Assembly: GCA_963800275.1 (NCBI GenBank)
Contig: CAWDAI010000008.1
Coordinates: forward strand, 62,001 to 126,000
DNA from: JAFMJV01 sp963800275
GTDB taxonomy: Bacteria > Chloroflexota > Limnocylindria > Limnocylindrales > CSP1-4
Direction: 5' to 3'
Length of the DNA: 64,000 nt
Shown piece by piece: positions 59,078-64,000 of this stretch. Positions within the stretch are counted from its first letter, which is position 1, and every line of letters starts with the position of its first letter. The notes beneath the pieces were generated by a model. The model made no database searches and was not told the DNA's origin. It saw only the letters and a program-made list of their open reading frames with translations. Position numbers and translations under genes: made by a program.

Positions 59078-59246
59078 TCGGGCGCTCATCGTACGCGATT
59101 AGCCAAGGGAGCAGGCTGCATCCTCTGCGGCCTTCCGCTCTGCCTCTGACTCCGCTGCTTTGGTGGCAGCCTCGGCCACTTCCGACAGGGGCTCGCACAG
59201 CGCCGAACAGTCAGGTTCCGCCTGGACGTTGCCGTCGGCCGCAAGG

Positions 59247-59262
59247 TTGCACGCCTGTGCAA
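59247..59262. promoter_or_regulatory. Perfect palindrome, candidate TetR operator
   Basis: Arms TTGCAC and GTGCAA are separated by GCCT, 22 bp upstream of the TetR-family ATG. Dimeric TetR repressors commonly bind such 14-20-bp palindromes over their own promoter. Confidence 0.65.
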
Positions 59263-59284
59263 ACTGGAAGTTATCCTCTGCACG

Positions 59285-59917
59285 ATGAGTGAGACCAGCG
59301 GGCTCCGAGAACGCAAGAAGGCCGAGACGCGCGCGGCCATCGGCCAGGCCGTCCTCTTGCTGGCGCTGCAGCGCGGGCTGGACGACGTGACCACCGAGCA
59401 GATCGCGGCCCGGGCCAACGTCTCCGTGCGCACGTTCCACAACTACTTCGGCTCCAAGGAGGAAGCGCTCACGGAGGCCTGGCGGACCGAGCTGGACGTC
59501 CACATCCAGGCGCTGCGGGAGCGGCCGGCCGGGGAGCCCATCCTCGACTCGCTCGAGGCCGTGATGATCGCCATCGTGGCCCGCATGAGCGCCCGCCCGC
59601 GCGACCGCGCCACGGTGGCCGATCTGCTGCGCACGAGTGTGGCCCTGCCCCGCCAGCGGTCGGTGCTCCTCGATGAAGCCATCCGTCTGGTCACCGCGGT
59701 CGTGGCCGAGCGAACCGCCACCGACGTGGCCACGGATCTGTACCCACATCTCGTCACCGTGACCGCCATTTCGGCGGTGGTGACCACCTTCGAGCTGACG
59801 CCCCCTGACGCCCCGCCTTCCGAGCGTCAGCGTCTCGTGCGCGATGCCTTCGCCCTGTTGCGTGACGGCCTCCGTCCGCGGCCCGCCTGCCCATCCACCG
59901 CCGGCTCGCCAGCCTGA
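59285..59917 (+). CDS. TetR-family transcriptional regulator
   Basis: A 210-residue repressor. The helix-turn-helix is RERKKAETRAAIGQAVLLLA then VTTEQIAARANVSVRTFHNY and FGSKEEAL. The C-terminal ligand domain is helical and not family-specific. The gene stands 32 bp upstream of the MMPL transporter gene, which it probably regulates. A palindrome in front of it indicates autoregulation. Confidence 0.92.
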   Translation: MSETSGLRERKKAETRAAIGQAVLLLALQRGLDDVTTEQIAARANVSVRTFHNYFGSKEEALTEAWRTELDVHIQALRERPAGEPILDSLEAVMIAIVARMSARPRDRATVADLLRTSVALPRQRSVLLDEAIRLVTAVVAERTATDVATDLYPHLVTVTAISAVVTTFELTPPDAPPSERQRLVRDAFALLRDGLRPRPACPSTAGSPA

Positions 59918-59949
59918 CTCGGCGACCACCTCGCAGAACGGAGATCCCC

Positions 59950-62579
59950 ATGGCAGAACTGCTCTATCGCATCGGTCGGATCGCTGCGGCCCGGCGACTC
60001 ACCGTCGTGGTCGCCTGGCTCGTGGTCTTGGCCCTCGCCGCGGGCGCCTTCGTCGCCTTCGGCAAGACCCCCGCCGGCCAGATCTCCATCCCCGGCACGC
60101 CTACCGCCGTGGTCACCGAGCACCTTGCCGAGGCCATCCCCGCCGCCGCCGGCGCCAGTGGCAGGGTGGTCTTCACCACGCCTGACGGCTCGCCCTTCAG
60201 CCCGAACAGCAGGCCGCCATCGCCGACGCCGTGGCCCGCGCCAACGCCGTGGATGGGGTAGCGCAGGCGGTGGACCCCTTCGCCACGCAGGCCGCGGGCC
60301 AGGCCCAGGCGCAGGAGCTCGCCCACGGGCGCACCCAGCTCGGGTCTGCCAAGCAGTTCCTGGCCGGCGGCCAGGCCCAGATCGACCAGCGCCGGGCCGA
60401 GCTGGAGCAGGCCCAGTCGGACATCGACGCCGCCCAGGCCCAGCTCGACGCCCAGCGGGCCGAGCTCGCGGCGGCTTCCCCGGCGCCCGACGCGTCGCCG
60501 GCGGCCAGCGACGCGCTCGCTGCCGAGCGGGCCCGACTCGAGGCCGCCGCGGCAGACCTGCAGGCACGACAGCAGGCGGTCGATGACGGGCTGGCCAAGC
60601 TCGACGCCCAACAGGCCCAGCTCGACACCGGCACCGCCACCATGGCGGCGAAGGAGCAGCAGCTCGAGGCCGGCGCGACCCTGCTGGAGCTCTCGTCGGG
60701 CATCCGCCTCGTGTCCGAGGACGGGTCCGCGGCCGTGGCGCCGGTGGTCTTCAGCACGACCGATCTGCAGATCCCCGAGGAGGCCGCGGCGGCGGTCAAG
60801 GCGGCCTTCCTGACGCCGGCCATCGAAGGCGTCGCCGTCGACTTCTCGGCCAGCCTGACGGTGGAGATCCCCGGGCTCATCGGCGGAGCCGAGCTCATCG
60901 GTGTGGCCATCGCCGCGGTCGTGCTCTTCGTCCTGCTCGGCACGCTCATCGGCGCCGGCATGCCCATCGTCACCGCCCTGCTCGGCGTCGGCATCGCCGC
61001 GCTCGGCGCGCTGTCGCTTGTCAGGCGTCGTCGAGATGGTCTCCGTGACGCCGGTGCTGGGCGTGATGCTCGGCCTCGCGGTCGGCATCGACTACTCCCT
61101 CTTCATCATCAACCGTCACCGCCGCCAGCTGAAGCAGGGCTACGACCGTCGAGCGAGTCGGTCGGCCTGGCCAACGGCACCTCCGGCAACGCGGTCGTCT
61201 TCGCCGGCGCCACCGTGCATCATCGCCCTGCTCGCCCTCAACGTCACGGGCATCGGCTTCCTCGGCCTGATGGGCACCGTCGGCGCGGCCGCCGTGGCCG
61301 TCGCCGTGCTCATCGCCGTCACCCTCACCCCGGCCCTGCTCGGCCTGGTCGGCATGCGCATCCTGCGCAGGCGCGAACGCGCGCACCTCGCGGACCGGGA
61401 GGCGACCGGCGCCCACGCGAGCCCGGCCCTGCGAACCCATGTCGACCGGCAGCGCGCTGCCGGGCCAGCGTCGGCATCGTGGCCCTGGTGATCGTCGCTC
61501 TGCCGGCCTCGAGCCTGCGCCTGGGGCTGCCCGACGGCTCCGCCGAGCTCGCCGGACTCTACGCAGCACCGGGCGTACGACGACGGCTGGCGGAGCAAGT
61601 TCGGCGCCGGCAGCAACGGCCCGCTGCTGGTCGTCGCCGACCTGCCCGCGGCCGTGGCCGAGGATCAGCTCACGGTCCGACAGGCGGCCATCGCCGCGCC
61701 GCCTGGCCGGGTTCGACGACGTCACGGCCGTGGCTCCGGTGGGCGCCTCGCCCGACGGCACGGTGCCTGGCCTTCCAGGTGCTGCCGGCGGAGGGGCCGC
61801 TGAGCGAGTCCACGGAGGTCCTGGTGCGGACCCTGCGGCGGCTTCACCACTCGACGGCGAGGTGGCCCTCGGCGTCGCCGGCCAGACCAGCGGCGACATC
61901 GACATCAGCCAGAAGCTCGTCTGACGCATTGCCGCTCTACCTGCTGGTGGTGGTCGGCCTGTCGCTGATCATCCTGGTCGTGGTCTTCCGCTCGATCTTC
62001 GTCCCGCTCGTGGCCACCGGTCGGCTTCGTGCTGTCGTTCCTGGCGGCCCTCGGCGGCGTCGTGGCGATCTACCAATGGGGCTGGCTGGGCGACCTCTTC
62101 GGCGTGGCCACGCCCCGCGCCGATGCTGAACTTCCTGCCCACCATCCTCGTGGGCATCCTCTTCGGCCTGGCCATGGACTACATGCTGTTCCTGGCCTCC
62201 GGCATGCGCGAGGCCTACGCCCACGGCGCGCCAGCCGCGCTCGGCGGTGATCCTGGGCATGCGCGCCGGGCGGGCCGTGGTCACGGCCGCCGCGATCATC
62301 ATGATCTCGGTCTTCGGCGGGTTCATCTTCTCCGACAGCGCCATCATCCGGCCGATGGGCTTCGCTCTCGCCTTCGGCGTGCTGCTCGACGCCTTCATCG
62401 TGCGCCTGTTCATCATGCCCGCGCTCATGCACCTCGCGGGCGAGTGGGCCTGGTGGCTGCCGCGCTGGCTGGACCGCCTGCTGCCGAACGTCGACGTGGA
62501 GGGTGCCCTGCTCGAGCGCAAGCACCCACATGTGGCGCCGGACCACCTCGATACCTCAGAGGTCGCGCCCGTGGCCTAG
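59950..62579 (+). pseudogene. MMPL-family transporter gene with about 13 frameshifts
   Basis: Starting MAELLYRIGRIAAARRLTVV, the gene encodes an RND/MMPL membrane protein of roughly 870 residues. Conserved pieces appear in changing frames: GVMLGLAVGIDYSLFIINRH, NVTGIGFLGLMGTVGAAAVA, YLLVVVGLSLIILVVVFRSI, MLNFLPTILVGILFGLAMDY and VLLDAFIVRLFIMPALMHLA. The first outer loop (about 100-230) is a long Gln/Ala/Glu-rich coiled coil. Frame changes occur near 60.20, 61.02, 61.15, 61.22, 61.45, 61.56, 61.70, 61.76, 61.84, 61.92, 62.02, 62.12 and 62.24 kb, mostly by one extra base. Substitution damage is slight. It is either newly decayed or an error-rich stretch of sequence. Confidence 0.88.
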
Positions 62580-63409
62580 TCGCCGTCCGCCGCCGATCGC
62601 GCGCCGCCGCCCGCTCGCGGGTCGGCCACGACGAGCGGGTAGCCCAGGCTCGGGTGCGCGATGACGCGCATGGGCACCCCGAAGGTTGCGGAGAGCAGGT
62701 CCGGCTGCAGGACCTCCGCGGGGCGGCCGGCGGCCACGACCCGACCCGCCCGCAGGAGCAGCAGGTGATCGGCATGGGCGGCGGCGAGGTGCAGGTCGTG
62801 CACCACCATGAGCACGCCGTTGCCGCTATCAGCCGTACGGTGCAGCAGGTGCATGGCTGCCAGCTGGTGCGCAGGGTCCAGGCTTGACGTGGGCTCGTCG
62901 AGGAGCAGGTAGCAAGCACCTTCACGCTCCCGGCCTGCTGGGTCACTGATCTGCGCCACGGCCCGCGCCAGGCTCAGCCGCTGGCGCTCACCGGTGGAGA
63001 GGGTGGCGTGGATGCGCGAGGCCAGGTCCACAGCATCGACCGACCCCAGCAGCTCCTCCACGATCGCGCGATCCGCGGCGTCGGGAGCCCCGCCATGGAG
63101 GGGCAGCCGCCCCAGCAGCGCCACCTCCCGGGCGCTGAAGCCGAAGGCCACGTCGCGATCGCTGCTCATGACCGCGCGGCGCAATGCCAGCTCCGAGCGT
63201 GTCCAGTGGCCGAGTTGCCGTCCCTCGAGCGTGACCGAGCCGGCCTCCGGGGCGCGGTCGCCGGCGAGGATGCTGAGCAAGGTCGACTTGCCCGCGCCGT
63301 TGGGTCCGGCCACGGCCACGATCCGTCCCGCGGTCACCTCGACCGAGACGTCCTCGAGCAAGGTCGCGGAGCCGACCCGCACGCTGACATTCGTCGCCTG
63401 CAGGCTCAT
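62576..63409 (-). CDS. Heme/siderophore ABC transporter ATPase (HmuV-like)
   Basis: A 277-residue ATPase of the iron-chelate/B12 importer family: Walker A GPNGAGKST, signature LSTGERQRLSLARA, Walker B CYLLLDEPTSSLD and H-loop VLMVVHDLHLAAAHAD. The insert ISDPAGREREGACY before Walker B and overall length resemble HmuV heme importers. ATG 63409 overlaps the permease stop by 4 bp. Its own stop overlaps that of the convergent MMPL gene by 4 bp. The regulator is not in the window. Confidence 0.88.
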   Translation of the reverse strand: MSLQATNVSVRVGSATLLEDVSVEVTAGRIVAVAGPNGAGKSTLLSILAGDRAPEAGSVTLEGRQLGHWTRSELALRRAVMSSDRDVAFGFSAREVALLGRLPLHGGAPDAADRAIVEELLGSVDAVDLASRIHATLSTGERQRLSLARAVAQISDPAGREREGACYLLLDEPTSSLDPAHQLAAMHLLHRTADSGNGVLMVVHDLHLAAAHADHLLLLRAGRVVAAGRPAEVLQPDLLSATFGVPMRVIAHPSLGYPLVVADPRAGGGARSAADGD

Positions 63410-64000
63410 CGTGCCAGCAGCCCCCGGTCCCGCAGCAGGAGCCACAGGAAGAAGGGCGCGCCCACGATGGCGGTGATGACCCCGACCGGCAACTCCACCG
63501 GCTCGAAGAGGCTGCGCGCGAGCGTGTCCGCGAGGACGAGCAGGGTCGCACCCAGCACGGCAGCACCGAGGAAGAGGACGCGATGGCCGGGACCCACCCA
63601 CAGCCGCAGCAGGCCGGGCACGACGAGGGCCACGAAGGCGATGACGCCGGCGACGGCCACGGCCACGGCCGTGAGGAGCACGAAGAGGACCGTCACGACG
63701 AGCGTGAGACGGGGCACCTCGATGCCCAGGTGGCCGGCTTCAGCCGGGCCCAGGGCCAGGCCGTCGAGGCGCGGCCCAAGGTAGGCCAGGACGGCCACCG
63801 AGGGCGCCACCACCAGGGCCAGGACCACGACGTCCAGCCCGACCGCGCCGGAGAACGAGCCCAGCGACCAGTAGCCGACCGAGGCCAGCTCGGGCGTCCG
63901 AGCGGTCGCCACGACGAGCGCGGTCAGGGCCCCGAAGAAGGCGGTCAGGGCGACACCAGCCAGGAGGGTCGTGGCCACGGTCGAGCGTCCCGCGGAGGCA
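63406..64000 (-). CDS. Iron-chelate (FecCD-type) ABC permease, partial
   Basis: The C-terminal 197 residues of a FecCD/BtuC-type permease; the frame stays open to the window edge. Typical segments: VGYWSLGSFSGA, LGPAEAGHLGIEV, VAVAVAGVIAFVALVVPGLL and LFEPVELPVGVITAIVGAPF followed by FFLWLLLRDRGLLA. It pairs with the HmuV-like ATPase. The binding protein would be expected upstream, outside the window. Confidence 0.92.
   Translation of the reverse strand, partial: ASAGRSTVATTLLAGVALTAFFGALTALVVATARTPELASVGYWSLGSFSGAVGLDVVVLALVVAPSVAVLAYLGPRLDGLALGPAEAGHLGIEVPRLTLVVTVLFVLLTAVAVAVAGVIAFVALVVPGLLRLWVGPGHRVLFLGAAVLGATLLVLADTLARSLFEPVELPVGVITAIVGAPFFLWLLLRDRGLLAR

Noticed and set aside
59099..59929. 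Minus-strand frame ending in an Ala/Glu-rich segment with CNLAADGNV
   Set aside because: The tail looks protein-like (possible small lipoprotein), but no start codon gives a signal peptide in that frame and most of the frame is antisense to the TetR gene.

Overview
The window is a very GC-rich bacterial chromosome segment (about 70% by eye) with dense, often 4-bp-overlapping genes and occasional GTG/TTG starts. The lineage cannot be fixed from sequence alone. DUF1918 and DUF302 genes, solute-binding-protein sugar importers, FeoAB(C) plus cytochrome bd, and an ECF sigma gene followed by a membrane-anchored propeller-like protein would suit Chloroflexota (Limnocylindria-like) or Actinomycetota. 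This is an inference.

Layout. 0-6 kb: a partial gene, a DUF4304-like gene, a 3'-truncated IS110 transposase with a structured upstream region, a Gfo/Idh/MocA dehydrogenase, a DUF1918 protein and a secreted Amidase_3 protein. 6-14 kb: a large LuxR-type AAA regulator, then a LacI-controlled CUT2 sugar importer (binding protein, permease, single-domain ATPase) with two identical operators in the divergent promoter region. 14-20 kb: AhpD-like, ion-channel-like, YceI, duplicated NTF2-like and CoA-binding proteins, and an ADP-ribosylglycohydrolase fused to a C-x5-R phosphatase-like tail. 20-32 kb: a DUF2202 ferritin-like protein, a two-component system, a ferrous-iron uptake set (feoA, a split feoB, feoC) and the bd oxidase with its assembly exporter (cydA, cydB, cydD, cydC), all on one strand. 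32-43 kb: DUF302/Fur divergent pair, methyltransferase, two GC-rich minisatellites, two zinc-free MDR reductases, a zinc-ribbon/cyclase/AAA/TPR protein, a FetAB-like exporter and an ECF sigma/membrane sensor pair. 43-48 kb: a complete Dpp/Opp-type peptide importer.

48-54.7 kb: a rhamnose/AI-2-type importer whose ATPase and one permease are fused, with a divergent ROK regulator and an unusually AT-rich promoter region. It is bracketed by two degenerate tRNA 3'-end fragments, and an intact tRNA-Gly(TCC) lies 4.3 kb further on, so this may be a laterally acquired island. 54.9-64 kb: a frameshifted VIT1/CCC1 transporter, a CDF exporter with an unusual metal-site residue, a MerR-MFS pair, a TetR regulator beside an MMPL gene broken by about 13 single-base indels, and the start of a heme/siderophore importer that runs off the window.

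A recurring theme is iron and redox handling: Feo, a Fur-family protein, a ferritin-like protein, a VIT1 relic, FetAB, a heme-type ABC importer and bd oxidase. The other is carbon and peptide uptake through ABC importers. No CRISPR array, phage module, rRNA or toxin-antitoxin pair was recognised.
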